This document shows, in pieces, positions 41,324-50,217 of a stretch of DNA of 60,614 nt. The first letter of the stretch is position 1. Each line of letters begins with the position of its first letter. Origin of the DNA: Marichromatium gracile (lineage in GTDB: Bacteria; Pseudomonadota; Gammaproteobacteria; Chromatiales; Chromatiaceae); the NCBI RefSeq assembly GCF_004343155.1, contig NZ_SMDC01000017.1, positions 1-60,614 of the forward strand, given 5' to 3'. Below the pieces are notes generated by a model. The model saw nothing but the letters and a program-made list of their open reading frames with translations. It made no database searches and was not told the DNA's origin. The position numbers and the translations under genes are program-made.

Positions 41324-42397
41324 ATGACCAACCCCATCGTCTCCATCAACTCCGTTGAGATTCACCCGATCGTCATCCGCGATCAGCGCGTGTTGACGTT
41401 CACCCAGGTCGACGAGGTTCACGGCCGCCCTAAAGGGACTGCGCGCCGCAACTTCACCGAGAACAAATCGCGCCTGATCGAAGGGCAGGATTTCTTCGTC
41501 ATCACGCGCGAATCCTCAATGGACGAAATTCGTGCATTGGGAAATATCCCGCCGAAGGGCATCACCGTCGTCACCGAGTCCGGCTACCTGCTACTGGTCA
41601 AGAGCTTCACCGACGATCTGGCGTGGCAGATCCAGCGCGAACTGGTCAACGCCTACTTCCGCGTGAACCCCGAGCGCACCGTGGGTGAGCGGTATGACAC
41701 CATCATCCCCTCCGAGCAGCAAACCCTCTCCGAACTCGCTCAACGCAAGGTCGCCCACCTCGCGCCCGCACTCCAAGGCAAGGGCCTGGCCGAGATCTGG
41801 TCGCGGCTGCACAACAAGTTCCGCATCGCCAAGTACAGCCAGCTGCCACGGACCCGGCTCGCCGACGCCATCGTGTACATGGCCAGCATGGAACTGCGCG
41901 GCGTCCCCAACGCCGAGCACACGCCCCGGCGCCCCGCCTCCGAGCCGCTGACCAACAACGACATGGCCAACCTGCGGCGGGTGATCTGGCTCATCAGCCA
42001 TCGCTTCCACTACGAGCAGGCGTGGACCCAGGGCGTGTGGTACGCGCTGCGCGATGCGACCGGGGTGCCCTCGCCCAACCGCTTCACGGTGGACAACCTC
42101 CCGGTGCTCACCCAAGAGATGCGGCGCATCCTGCAGGCCGTCGAACCGCTGGTCCAGATGCGCAACGAGGCCGAGTTGGAGGTGCTGCGCCGCGTGGTGC
42201 GCCGGCGCGAACAGGCCGAGCCGCTGATCGAGGACTGGCGCGCACGCCTGATGCGATCGGCCAAGGAGGATCGCGGCGAGATCGCACACACGCTCTCGGG
42301 CTGGATGGAGCGCGACCTCGAAGAGCTGGCGGCGCGCGCCCAGGCCGGACGGGACTATCCCGAGGTCGCCGAACCGACCGAGCAGCGCCGGCACTGA
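41324..42397 (+). CDS. Phage antirepressor with ORF6N domain
   Basis: Encodes 357 aa from ATG 41324 with GGAGG upstream. The ORF6N domain reads IVIRDQRVLTFTQVDEVHGR, RRNFTENKSRLIEGQDFFVI and ITVVTESGYLLLVKSFTDDL. The C-terminal part is helical. Such proteins block repressors or take part in superinfection immunity. An in-frame extension upstream is the Icd-like leader. Confidence 0.82.
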   Translation: MTNPIVSINSVEIHPIVIRDQRVLTFTQVDEVHGRPKGTARRNFTENKSRLIEGQDFFVITRESSMDEIRALGNIPPKGITVVTESGYLLLVKSFTDDLAWQIQRELVNAYFRVNPERTVGERYDTIIPSEQQTLSELAQRKVAHLAPALQGKGLAEIWSRLHNKFRIAKYSQLPRTRLADAIVYMASMELRGVPNAEHTPRRPASEPLTNNDMANLRRVIWLISHRFHYEQAWTQGVWYALRDATGVPSPNRFTVDNLPVLTQEMRRILQAVEPLVQMRNEAELEVLRRVVRRREQAEPLIEDWRARLMRSAKEDRGEIAHTLSGWMERDLEELAARAQAGRDYPEVAEPTEQRRH

Positions 42398-42424
42398 GGA
42401 TCACGGCCTGATGTAACCCCCGCC

Positions 42425-42445
42425 GCGGCGCCACGATGGCGCCGC
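42425..42445 (+). terminator. Strong hairpin after the antirepressor
   Basis: GCGGCGCCA-CGA-TGGCGCCGC, a perfect 9-bp stem 27 bp past the stop; no U-tract, so termination is uncertain. The rest of 42446-42624 holds no gene; it should carry the dinD-like promoter. Confidence 0.45.
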
Positions 42446-42624
42446 GCGCCTCTGCGCGCTTCCCCCTTGAGGTTGCGCTCTGACCAAGCCCGCACAGCTC
42501 GCCGCCACCGTCAATCGGGCGCTCCAGACAGGTAAACGGGTGGCCGAATGCGCTAGACTACCGTCAGTCTTCGGCGTCCGATCCGCCCCGTCGTCACCCA
42601 TACTTACCTGGACAGTTCTTCCTT

Positions 42625-43449
42625 ATGAATCAGCAGCAAAGCCTCTTCCATTTTGACGATGGCCGCCTTGCGTTCGACGATCTCGGCCACGAGAACGGCT
42701 TTCGCTACTGGTGGGCGAGCGATCTGCGTCATGCGTTGGGTTACGAGAGCGAGCCCCCGTTCCACAAAGCCCTGAATCGCGCGATGTCGACTTGCGCGGC
42801 GCTCAATATCAACATCATCGAGAACTTCGTTCAGCAAGAGCGGGAGATCGACGGGCGCCGTGTCGCTGACTACCGCTTGTCGCGCTTTGCCTGTTACCTG
42901 GTCGCCATGAACGCGGACCCGCGTAAGCCGCAAGTGGCCAGCGCCCAGGCCTACTTTGCAACGCTGGCCGAGGCCTTCGCTCGCTATGTCGAGGAAGCCG
43001 AAGACGTTGAGCGGGTGCTGATCCGTGACGATGTCAGCGAGCGTGAGAAGCTACTGCATGGCGCCGCGAAGCGCGCTGGCGTGGATAACTACGCGTACTT
43101 CCAGAGCGCCGGTTATCGCGGCCTCTACAACATGAACCTCAAGAAGCTGCGAGCCCTGAAAGGCGTGCCCGGTAAGCGCTCCCCATTGGATTTCATGGGC
43201 AAGACCGAACTCGCCGCCAACCTGTTTCGCATCACCCAGACCGAGGAGAAGCTCAAGGCCGATGGCATCCAGGGGCAGCGCAACGCCGAACGAACCGCTG
43301 AAAGTGTCGGGCGCAAGGTGCGCCAGACGATGATCGAAATTTCCGGCACGCCCCCTGAGCGACTCCCCTCGAAAGCGGACATCAACGAAGTCAGGAAGTC
43401 CCTGAAATCAACCCACAGGGACCTCAAGAAGCTCGACAAGCCGCGCTGA
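42625..43449 (+). CDS. dinD: DinD-like DNA-damage-inducible protein
   Basis: Encodes 274 aa. The BRO/KilA-type N-terminus is FRYWWASDLRHALGYESEPP; the DinD core AKRAGVDNYAYFQSAGYRGL, YNMNLKKLRALKGVP and MGKTELAANLFRITQTEEKL is diagnostic. In E. coli DinD inhibits RecA filament function and is SOS-induced. I see no clear LexA box of the E. coli type upstream. Confidence 0.88.
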   Translation: MNQQQSLFHFDDGRLAFDDLGHENGFRYWWASDLRHALGYESEPPFHKALNRAMSTCAALNINIIENFVQQEREIDGRRVADYRLSRFACYLVAMNADPRKPQVASAQAYFATLAEAFARYVEEAEDVERVLIRDDVSEREKLLHGAAKRAGVDNYAYFQSAGYRGLYNMNLKKLRALKGVPGKRSPLDFMGKTELAANLFRITQTEEKLKADGIQGQRNAERTAESVGRKVRQTMIEISGTPPERLPSKADINEVRKSLKSTHRDLKKLDKPR

Positions 43450-43470
43450 GGAAAGTCCAGGAGGCGCCGC

Positions 43471-43710
43471 ATGCAAGTTCGCGTCAGGTCATATCGCAAG
43501 ATCCGCGCGGCGGGGTCTGTCATGGAGATCTGGCCGGTGGGCAACTACACCGAGTACATGCCCAAGGGTACGTCTCAGCAGCGCATAGAGCAGTACTGGC
43601 AGAACGTGGGGAGCCAGCTTCGCTGGTCCACCCCGGGCCGACCAGGAACCCGAGTAAATCTGCCCAGCTCACCACGGCGCATCCCCCCCCCGCTAACCCG
43701 TTTTCACTGA
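43471..43710 (+). CDS. Small protein downstream of dinD
   Basis: Encodes 79 aa with AGGAGG before the ATG. MQVRVRSYRKIRAAGSVMEI then GTSQQRIEQYWQNVGSQLRW; the final part is low-complexity and overlaps the late repeat. Unknown; possibly a partner of DinD. Confidence 0.5.
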   Translation: MQVRVRSYRKIRAAGSVMEIWPVGNYTEYMPKGTSQQRIEQYWQNVGSQLRWSTPGRPGTRVNLPSSPRRIPPPLTRFH

Positions 43711-43711
43711 C
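43692..43711 (+). repeat. Late-region 20-bp repeat, copy 3
   Basis: GCTAACCCGTTTTCACTGAC, ending 30 bp before the tape measure ATG. Shares GCTAACCC and ACTGAC with the copies at 28425 and 34790. Confidence 0.55.
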
Positions 43712-43721
43712 AGGTGCCCGT

Positions 43722-43740
43722 CTGGCAGCGATGCTGCCAG
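43722..43740 (+). promoter_or_regulatory. Perfect hairpin covering the tape-measure ribosome-binding region
   Basis: CTGGCAGC-GAT-GCTGCCAG, 8-bp stem, ends one base before ATG 43742. No Shine-Dalgarno is visible in front of the gene, so the stem may control translation or bind a protein as DNA dyad. Confidence 0.5.
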
Positions 43741-43741
43741 C

Positions 43742-46700
43742 ATGGCAGACGATCTCAAACTCAAACTCCGCATCGACGCCGACAGCAGCGAGGCCGAGGC
43801 CGCGCTCGATGGCGTCAAGTCCTCACTCGGTGGTGTTGGCGACGCCGCCCGTCAGGCCGACGCAGACGCCGCCTCGCCGCTGGAAACGCTCGGCGGCGAG
43901 GCGGCGTCTGCGGCTGAGCGCGGCCTGGATCGCGTCGGCGCTGCGGGTGGGCGAGCGGGGAAGCAGGCAGGTGACGGTCTGGATCGCATTGCCGACGAGG
44001 CTAGAGACGCCACTGACGCTACCAACGGGGCTGGCGCCGCCCTTGGTGGCTTGGCCAAGGCGGCGGCTGGAATCGCTGCCGGCGCTGTCACTTTAGACGC
44101 CATCAAGGACCTGGCTACCACGCTACTCGACGCCGGCATGCGCGCCCAGGACCTGCGCAGCGATCTCGCCTTCGCCGCCGGAGGCGTCGAAGAGGCTGAC
44201 GAGGTCATGCGGGCGCTCAGGGTCACCGCTGACGACCTGGGGGTGCGCGCCGACGAGCTGGCCCAGGCTTGGATTCGCCTCAAGAACCTCGGCCTCGACC
44301 CCTCGCGGGAGGCATTGGAAGCCTACGCCAACGTCGCTGCCGGCAACTCGGGCAAGTCCATCATGGACTTCATCGAGGCCGTGGCCGACGCCTCCGTGGG
44401 GGAGTTCGAGCGCCTCAAGGAGTTCGGCATCAAGGCGACCGTCGAGGGCGAACGCGTCGCACTGTCCTTCAAGGGCACGACGGTCGAGATCGAGAACGAC
44501 GCCAAGGCCATCCAGGACGCCCTGCGCAAGATCGGCGAGACCGAGTTCGCCGGCGCGCTGGAGGCGCGCGCGGGCAACGCGAGCACGGCACTGGACGCGC
44601 TTAACGAGTCCGTGGGCCGATTGACCGCAAGCCTTGCCGAGGACTCCGGGCTGCTCGGGCGAACCACCAGCTTGGCCGGGGCGCTCACCGAGCTGGCCAA
44701 CGCGATCGAGGCGCCCAACCAGCGCGCCGAGCAGATGTCCAGCACCCTGGGGGTGATGGATACCGCACTCAAGGTAGCCAGCAACCCCGTCGGCGCGTTG
44801 ATCGGCCAGCTTGACAGCATGGGGGTCAACGCTGAGGGCGCGACAAAGGCCATAGCTTGGCTGGTGCGCGACGCCAAGGGTCTCGAGGAGGCGGCTGGGG
44901 AAAGCACCGACGCGCTCAAAGAGCACGGCGATGCCGTAGACGGCAACACTGACGCCCTGATGAGCGCCGAGGATGTCGCCAAGGCATACGCCAAGGCGCT
45001 CAGCGATCTGGCTGCCGAGCGTCAGCTCGAACTCGCCGCCGCCGAGCGCGCCACCGAGCAACTCCAATCCGAGATCGACCTGCGCGTCGATCACCTCCAG
45101 CACCTCGCCGACGAGGCCCGCGCCCGCGGCGATGAGACTGAGGCGCTGCGCCTGGAGGCGCAGGCGCGCGACACGGCAATCAATGGCATCGGTCAGCTGA
45201 TCGCAGCCAAGGAACGGGAGCTGGCCGCAGCGCGCGCCTCAGCGACTGCCCGGCTCGACGACGCCGAGGCCGCCGGCATGGAGGCGCAACAGATCGCCGC
45301 GCTCAAGGGTGACCTCGACGCCGGCATCGAGGCGCGCCTGCGCGAGATCGAGACGATGCGCGAGGAGATGCGCCATCGTCAGATGCTCAACGACATCAAC
45401 AACAACGTCACCGACACCACCCGCAACCTCTCCGACAGCCAGCGCGACCTCGGCAATAGCGCCAAGGATGCAAGCGACGGTGTGCAGCGGGTCGTCGGGT
45501 CGAGCAACGACCTCAACATCGCCTTTCTGAACAGTCGCGAGCAGATCCGCAACGCCATCGCTGATCTGCGCGGCTACTCCTCGGCGGCGGCTGATGCCGT
45601 CGAGGAGATCGTCAGCGGCCTCGATCGCTGGGACAACAAGATCCGTGCGATCCAGGCGCTGGAGGCGAGCGACTTCGTCGGCGACGGCGCGGTGGACGAG
45701 GCCTCGGCGCGCATCGCCCAGCTCGAGGCCGAGCTGGAAGCGACCGGCGCCACGGCTGATGCGCTCGCCGAGCGCGTCGACATGGCCTTCAACTATCTGC
45801 GCGACACCGATGCCGTGGTGCTCGCGATCACCCAGCTCAAGCAGGAGGTCATCGAGGCTGAGATCGCCGCCGAACGTCTGGCGCAGCGCGGCGAGCGGCT
45901 GCAGACCGAGTTCAGCAAGCTCGGCGAGGCGCTCGACGCCGGCTCGATCGGCCTGAGCGAGTATGCCGATAAGCTCGACCGCCTGATCGATGCCAACCAG
46001 CGCCTCGGCGAGGAGGAGTTGGAGCCGTTGCGCGCGGCGCTCGACGATGCGCGGCGCAAGATGGCCGACTTCACCGAGGAGGCCCAGGCCGGTTTGCGCG
46101 ACCTGCAGGCCGAGTGGGCCGAGCTCAACGGCCAGCAGCTCGAGGCGCTGCTCCTCGAGCAGGAGGCGCAGCGCCTCGAGATCGAGATGGCGCTCGCCGA
46201 GGCCAAGCGCGACGGCAACACCGAGGCGATCCGCGCGCTCGAAGACCAGCTCGACATGCTTGAGCAGATCCAGGCCGTCGAGCGCGAGCGCGCCGCCGAG
46301 GCCGAGGCCCAGGCCGCGATCGAGGCGGCGGAGGCCGAGGCCGAGGAGGCCGCGCGGCGCGCCGCGCTGAGCGATGCCGATCGCGCCCATGAAGACAGCA
46401 TCGCCACGCTCGAGGCGCGGCTGCTCGAGGCGGTGCGCGCCCAGGACCAGGCGCTCGAGGACGCCCTGGCCGCGCAGATCGCCGCCGAGCGACAGCGCCA
46501 CGAGACGACCATGGCCAACCTCGAGGCCGAGTCTGCGGCGCGCACCAGCACCGATGCAGCGAGCACCACTGGCACGACCTCGAGGGCCACGGGGAGCGCG
46601 GCGAGCGCGAGCCGTGCGATCGACGTGCGCGTCAGCGTCAACGGCCAGTCGAGCCGCACCATCACCGTGGCCGATGAGGCCAGCGCCGATGCGCTCGAAT

Positions 46701-46744
46701 CCATCCTGTCATCCCTTGAGTCCGCCGCCGCTGTGGCGATCTGA
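43742..46744 (+). CDS. Tail tape measure protein
   Basis: Encodes 1000 aa. Starts MADDLKLKLRIDADSSEAEA, the usual tape-measure opening; a conserved central part has DDLGVRADELAQAWIRLKNL and GKSIMDFIEAVADASVGEFE. From about residue 400 it is nearly all coiled coil, Ala/Glu/Arg rich. Length sets tail length; at the usual 1.5 angstrom per residue this is near 150 nm. Confidence 0.93.
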   Translation: MADDLKLKLRIDADSSEAEAALDGVKSSLGGVGDAARQADADAASPLETLGGEAASAAERGLDRVGAAGGRAGKQAGDGLDRIADEARDATDATNGAGAALGGLAKAAAGIAAGAVTLDAIKDLATTLLDAGMRAQDLRSDLAFAAGGVEEADEVMRALRVTADDLGVRADELAQAWIRLKNLGLDPSREALEAYANVAAGNSGKSIMDFIEAVADASVGEFERLKEFGIKATVEGERVALSFKGTTVEIENDAKAIQDALRKIGETEFAGALEARAGNASTALDALNESVGRLTASLAEDSGLLGRTTSLAGALTELANAIEAPNQRAEQMSSTLGVMDTALKVASNPVGALIGQLDSMGVNAEGATKAIAWLVRDAKGLEEAAGESTDALKEHGDAVDGNTDALMSAEDVAKAYAKALSDLAAERQLELAAAERATEQLQSEIDLRVDHLQHLADEARARGDETEALRLEAQARDTAINGIGQLIAAKERELAAARASATARLDDAEAAGMEAQQIAALKGDLDAGIEARLREIETMREEMRHRQMLNDINNNVTDTTRNLSDSQRDLGNSAKDASDGVQRVVGSSNDLNIAFLNSREQIRNAIADLRGYSSAAADAVEEIVSGLDRWDNKIRAIQALEASDFVGDGAVDEASARIAQLEAELEATGATADALAERVDMAFNYLRDTDAVVLAITQLKQEVIEAEIAAERLAQRGERLQTEFSKLGEALDAGSIGLSEYADKLDRLIDANQRLGEEELEPLRAALDDARRKMADFTEEAQAGLRDLQAEWAELNGQQLEALLLEQEAQRLEIEMALAEAKRDGNTEAIRALEDQLDMLEQIQAVERERAAEAEAQAAIEAAEAEAEEAARRAALSDADRAHEDSIATLEARLLEAVRAQDQALEDALAAQIAAERQRHETTMANLEAESAARTSTDAASTTGTTSRATGSAASASRAIDVRVSVNGQSSRTITVADEASADALESILSSLESAAAVAI

Positions 46745-46762
46745 CCCGCGAGCCCAACCGAC

Positions 46763-48532
46763 ATGCCCATCCAAGAAGAGAACATCGTCTTCGTCGAGAG
46801 CCAGGTGATGGACGACGTCCCCGAGGGCGGCGGCGCCGCCACCGGGCGCGAGATCGTCGACGGCGCGCTCAACAACGTCTTCGAGGACATCTCCGATCTC
46901 GACCGCGCCTACGGCCGCTTCAACCTGAGGAAGCTCGCGCTGGCGGTGCGCAGCCTCGACACCAGCCTCTACGGCGGCGCCAAGCTCGCCCTCACCGCGC
47001 TGCCGCGCGACCCCGCCGTCGGCTACACCCTGTTTCGCACCGCCGACCCCTTCGATACCCGCACCCAGGCCGCCGATCGCGTCCAGGCCTATCTCTACAA
47101 GGGGCCGATGTGGCCGGGCGTGCTCTACGACGACCACATCGCCGGGATGCGCGCCATCCGCATCATCCAGCGCGTCGACACCACGCTGCCGCCGATCGGC
47201 AAGACCCTGTCGCTGATCCACCACGAGGGCGCGGCCGATGCCGTCGAGCAATACGTGCGGGTGACCGACGTCGAGACCGTCGAGACCACCTTCACCGACG
47301 CCAACGGCGACTACACCCGCTGGGTCGTCACCCTGACCCTCAAGGACGCGCTGCGCCACGACTTCGCCGGCCACACCCCGCGCCGCGACGACCTCTACGA
47401 CTACGACCAGGGCGCGCGGCTGCGCGACACCACGGTGGCCGACGCCGCGCGCTACAGCGGCGCCCAGCCGCTGGCCGAGCCCGCCCAGTCGGGGGACCTG
47501 CGGGTGCGCGCGGCGAGCCTCTACAGCCAGCTCGTCCCGGCCAGCCAGACCGAGACGCCGCTGCCCGATCAGCGTCTGGCCGACTCGCTGACCCTGCACG
47601 TCGATGCCGGCGGCGGTCACGCGGTCGAGGTCGCGCAACCGGCGCACACCCGCTCGCGCCCGGTCACCGCCGAGAACCGCCGCCTCAACTGGATCGAGAC
47701 CCTGTCGCCGCCGCCGGCGCCGGGCACGCTGCGCGTCGCCTTCATGGCCCAGGGGGTGTGGTATGAGCTGGCCGAGGACGGCGCCGGCACCCTCGGCGGC
47801 ACCGACCCCAGCCTCGGCGCCGGCACCTATACCGCCGCCACCGCCACCGCGGCGGTCACCCTGGGGGCGCTGCCCGATGCCGGCTCGCAGCTGATCTGGA
47901 CCTGGGCGAGCCCGGTGCACTACAGCATCCGCGCCGGGGCCGGCGCGACGGTCGACCCCCGGGGCGCGTTGCTCGAACGCCAACTGCCCGAGGCCGAGCG
48001 GCCCTATGTCCCCGGCTCGCTGCGCGTCGACTATGTGCGCGCCGCCGCCCCCCTCACCCTGAGCGCCGCCCCCGACGGCAGCATCACCGGCGCTGGCGTC
48101 AGCGGCAGCATCGATCGCGCCGGGCGGCTGCGGCTGTTCTTCACCGAGCTGCCCGACCCCGAGACCGAACTCACCCTGCGCTGGGACTACCTGCTCCCCG
48201 AGGACGCCCAGCTCGATCCGGTGCAGCTCGAGCGGAGCGCGCCGGTCACCGCCGCCCAGACCTTCGACTTCGGCCAGGCGCTCACCCCCGGCGGGGTGTC
48301 GCTGGTGGTGCCCTTCATCGCCCCGGATGCCACCACCGTGGTCGAGATCACCCTCTACGACGACGGCGACGGCGCGCTGGTCTCGGGCGATGCGACCCTG
48401 GTCGGCGACCCGCCGACGGCGGTCAGCGGCCAGACCCTCGGCAGCGTCGACTATGCCACCGGCCTGTGCACCATCGACGGCACCCTCGCGGTGCCGGAAC
48501 AGGTCTATGTCACGACCACCTCGGAGGGGTGA
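46763..48532 (+). CDS. Tail structural protein of unknown type
   Basis: Encodes 589 aa, beta-rich with repeated small beta modules (LRVAFMAQGVWYELAEDGAG, LTLRWDYLLPEDAQLDPVQL). N-terminal part ENIVFVESQVMDDVPEGGGA. Position after the tape measure suggests a distal-tail or baseplate-hub role. No family recognised. Confidence 0.65.
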   Translation: MPIQEENIVFVESQVMDDVPEGGGAATGREIVDGALNNVFEDISDLDRAYGRFNLRKLALAVRSLDTSLYGGAKLALTALPRDPAVGYTLFRTADPFDTRTQAADRVQAYLYKGPMWPGVLYDDHIAGMRAIRIIQRVDTTLPPIGKTLSLIHHEGAADAVEQYVRVTDVETVETTFTDANGDYTRWVVTLTLKDALRHDFAGHTPRRDDLYDYDQGARLRDTTVADAARYSGAQPLAEPAQSGDLRVRAASLYSQLVPASQTETPLPDQRLADSLTLHVDAGGGHAVEVAQPAHTRSRPVTAENRRLNWIETLSPPPAPGTLRVAFMAQGVWYELAEDGAGTLGGTDPSLGAGTYTAATATAAVTLGALPDAGSQLIWTWASPVHYSIRAGAGATVDPRGALLERQLPEAERPYVPGSLRVDYVRAAAPLTLSAAPDGSITGAGVSGSIDRAGRLRLFFTELPDPETELTLRWDYLLPEDAQLDPVQLERSAPVTAAQTFDFGQALTPGGVSLVVPFIAPDATTVVEITLYDDGDGALVSGDATLVGDPPTAVSGQTLGSVDYATGLCTIDGTLAVPEQVYVTTTSEG

Positions 48533-48535
48533 GAC

Positions 48536-50209
48536 ATGCGCATGACCGAGATTCGCACCGGCGGCACTCCGACCTGCGGCAACGATGAGCGCTACTACCC
48601 CGGCATCGGCTGTCTGGGGCCGAGCGATTACGAGTTGCCCGCCACGCCCACCACCGGCGAGTGGGTCACCCAGCAGGCCATCTACACTCCAGCCCTCGGC
48701 CAGCCGATCCGCGGCACCGCCGTGCTCACCGGGGCGGCGACCACCGACGCCGCGAGCGAGACCCTGACCCTCACCGACGGCGTGCTCGGGGTCGATCTCA
48801 CCCGCTCGCTGTCAGCGCCGATCGTGCCCGGCTCGGTGCGGCTGCTCCTTGGCGGCTGGCTCTATCGCGACCGCGGCGACGGCAAGCTTTATGATGACGC
48901 CGGCGCGGCGATCGCCGACCTCGACTATGCCGCCGGCCGGGTCGCGTTGCGCCGCTGGCCGGGCGGGGCGAGCGTGCCGCCCGCGGTCGAGAGCTGCCTC
49001 ACCAGCTACGGCCAGTGGGGGCAGATTGCCGCGAGCTTCCGCACCGCGACCGCGCCCTTGAAGCCCGAGGCGCTGCAGGTGGTCGCCACCACCCTCGACG
49101 GCACCCAGCTGATCGCCACCGCGGATGCCGACGGGCGCATCCAGGGCGAGGGTATCGAGGGCCGGGTCGACTATGCCGTCGGCGTCGCCGCCGTGCACTT
49201 CGGTACCCGCGATGCCGAAGACGCCTGGCAGCCGCTGGCGGTCGACCCCACCACCCTGCGCTACAACGCCGTCGCCTACAGCTACCTGCCGCTGGATGCC
49301 GACATCCTCGGCATCGACGGTACCCGGCTGCCCGCCGATGGCCGGGTGCCGATCTACCGCCCCGGCGATCTGGTGATGATCCTCCACGCCGCCGAGACCG
49401 CCCTCAGCCCCAGCGCCGGGGTCGCCGCCGCAATCGGTCGCACCCGGCTCGCCTGGGTGCGGGTGACCGACGCCACGGGCGCGGTGATCGAAGGCGATCG
49501 CTACCAGCTCGACCGCGCCTCCGGGCAGATCATGTTCCCCGACCTCGCCGGCCTCACCCTGCCGCTCACCGTGCGCCACACCGTCGGCGACCTGCGCCAG
49601 ATCACCGATGCCCAGATCAGCGGCTGGCTCGCGCTCTCGCGCCCGCTCACCCACGACTACCCGGCCGGGGAGACCATCGTCGCCGGCTGCCTGATCATCG
49701 GCGATCGTCGCGCCCGGGTCTCGGCGACCTGGGATCAGGCGAGCTGGAGCGGGGCGTGGGCCGACGCCCCCAGCGGCAGCGCCGCCACCGCCACCCTCAA
49801 CCTGATCGACCACCCCATCCAGGTCACCAACGAGGGCTGCGACACCGACCGCTGGGTGCTGCGCTGCACCAACGCGGCCAGCGACCAATGGGAGCTGATC
49901 TCGGAAAACCGCGGGCTCGTCTGGCAGGGCGTCTACGCCCCCGGCGGCGAAGACATCGCGCCGATCAACCCGCGCACCCGGATCGACCTCGGCGGCGGCG
50001 CCTACAGCGCCGGCACCCCCTACATGACCATCCCCGCCGCGGCCAACGGCGGCGGCTGGAGCACCGGCAACGTGGTGCGCATCGACACCGTCGGCGCCAT
50101 CGCCGAGTTCTGGGTCGCGCGCTCGATCCAGCAATCCGACGAGCCTGCCGACCCCGCCGCCGCCGATGGCTGCGAGATCCATGCGCTCGGCAACATCGAC
50201 CGACCCTGA
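48536..50209 (+). CDS. Tail-tip structural protein of unknown type
   Basis: Encodes 557 aa, beta-rich (TCGNDERYYPGIGCLGPSDY, PIYRPGDLVMILHAAETALS, DRYQLDRASGQIMFPDLAGL, CDTDRWVLRCTNAASDQWEL). Cys residues near the N-terminus. It follows the previous gene by 3 bp and probably forms the tail tip with it. Confidence 0.65.
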   Translation: MRMTEIRTGGTPTCGNDERYYPGIGCLGPSDYELPATPTTGEWVTQQAIYTPALGQPIRGTAVLTGAATTDAASETLTLTDGVLGVDLTRSLSAPIVPGSVRLLLGGWLYRDRGDGKLYDDAGAAIADLDYAAGRVALRRWPGGASVPPAVESCLTSYGQWGQIAASFRTATAPLKPEALQVVATTLDGTQLIATADADGRIQGEGIEGRVDYAVGVAAVHFGTRDAEDAWQPLAVDPTTLRYNAVAYSYLPLDADILGIDGTRLPADGRVPIYRPGDLVMILHAAETALSPSAGVAAAIGRTRLAWVRVTDATGAVIEGDRYQLDRASGQIMFPDLAGLTLPLTVRHTVGDLRQITDAQISGWLALSRPLTHDYPAGETIVAGCLIIGDRRARVSATWDQASWSGAWADAPSGSAATATLNLIDHPIQVTNEGCDTDRWVLRCTNAASDQWELISENRGLVWQGVYAPGGEDIAPINPRTRIDLGGGAYSAGTPYMTIPAAANGGGWSTGNVVRIDTVGAIAEFWVARSIQQSDEPADPAAADGCEIHALGNIDRP

Positions 50210-50217
50210 GGTGAGGG

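Noticed and set aside
42446-42624. E. coli type LexA box before dinD
   Set aside because: Only partial CTG/CAG arms are visible; no convincing CTGT-N8-ACAG match.
43471-43710. Rejecting the 79-aa gene as noise
   Set aside because: Considered noise because of its low-complexity end, but kept because AGGAGG lies at proper distance before its ATG.
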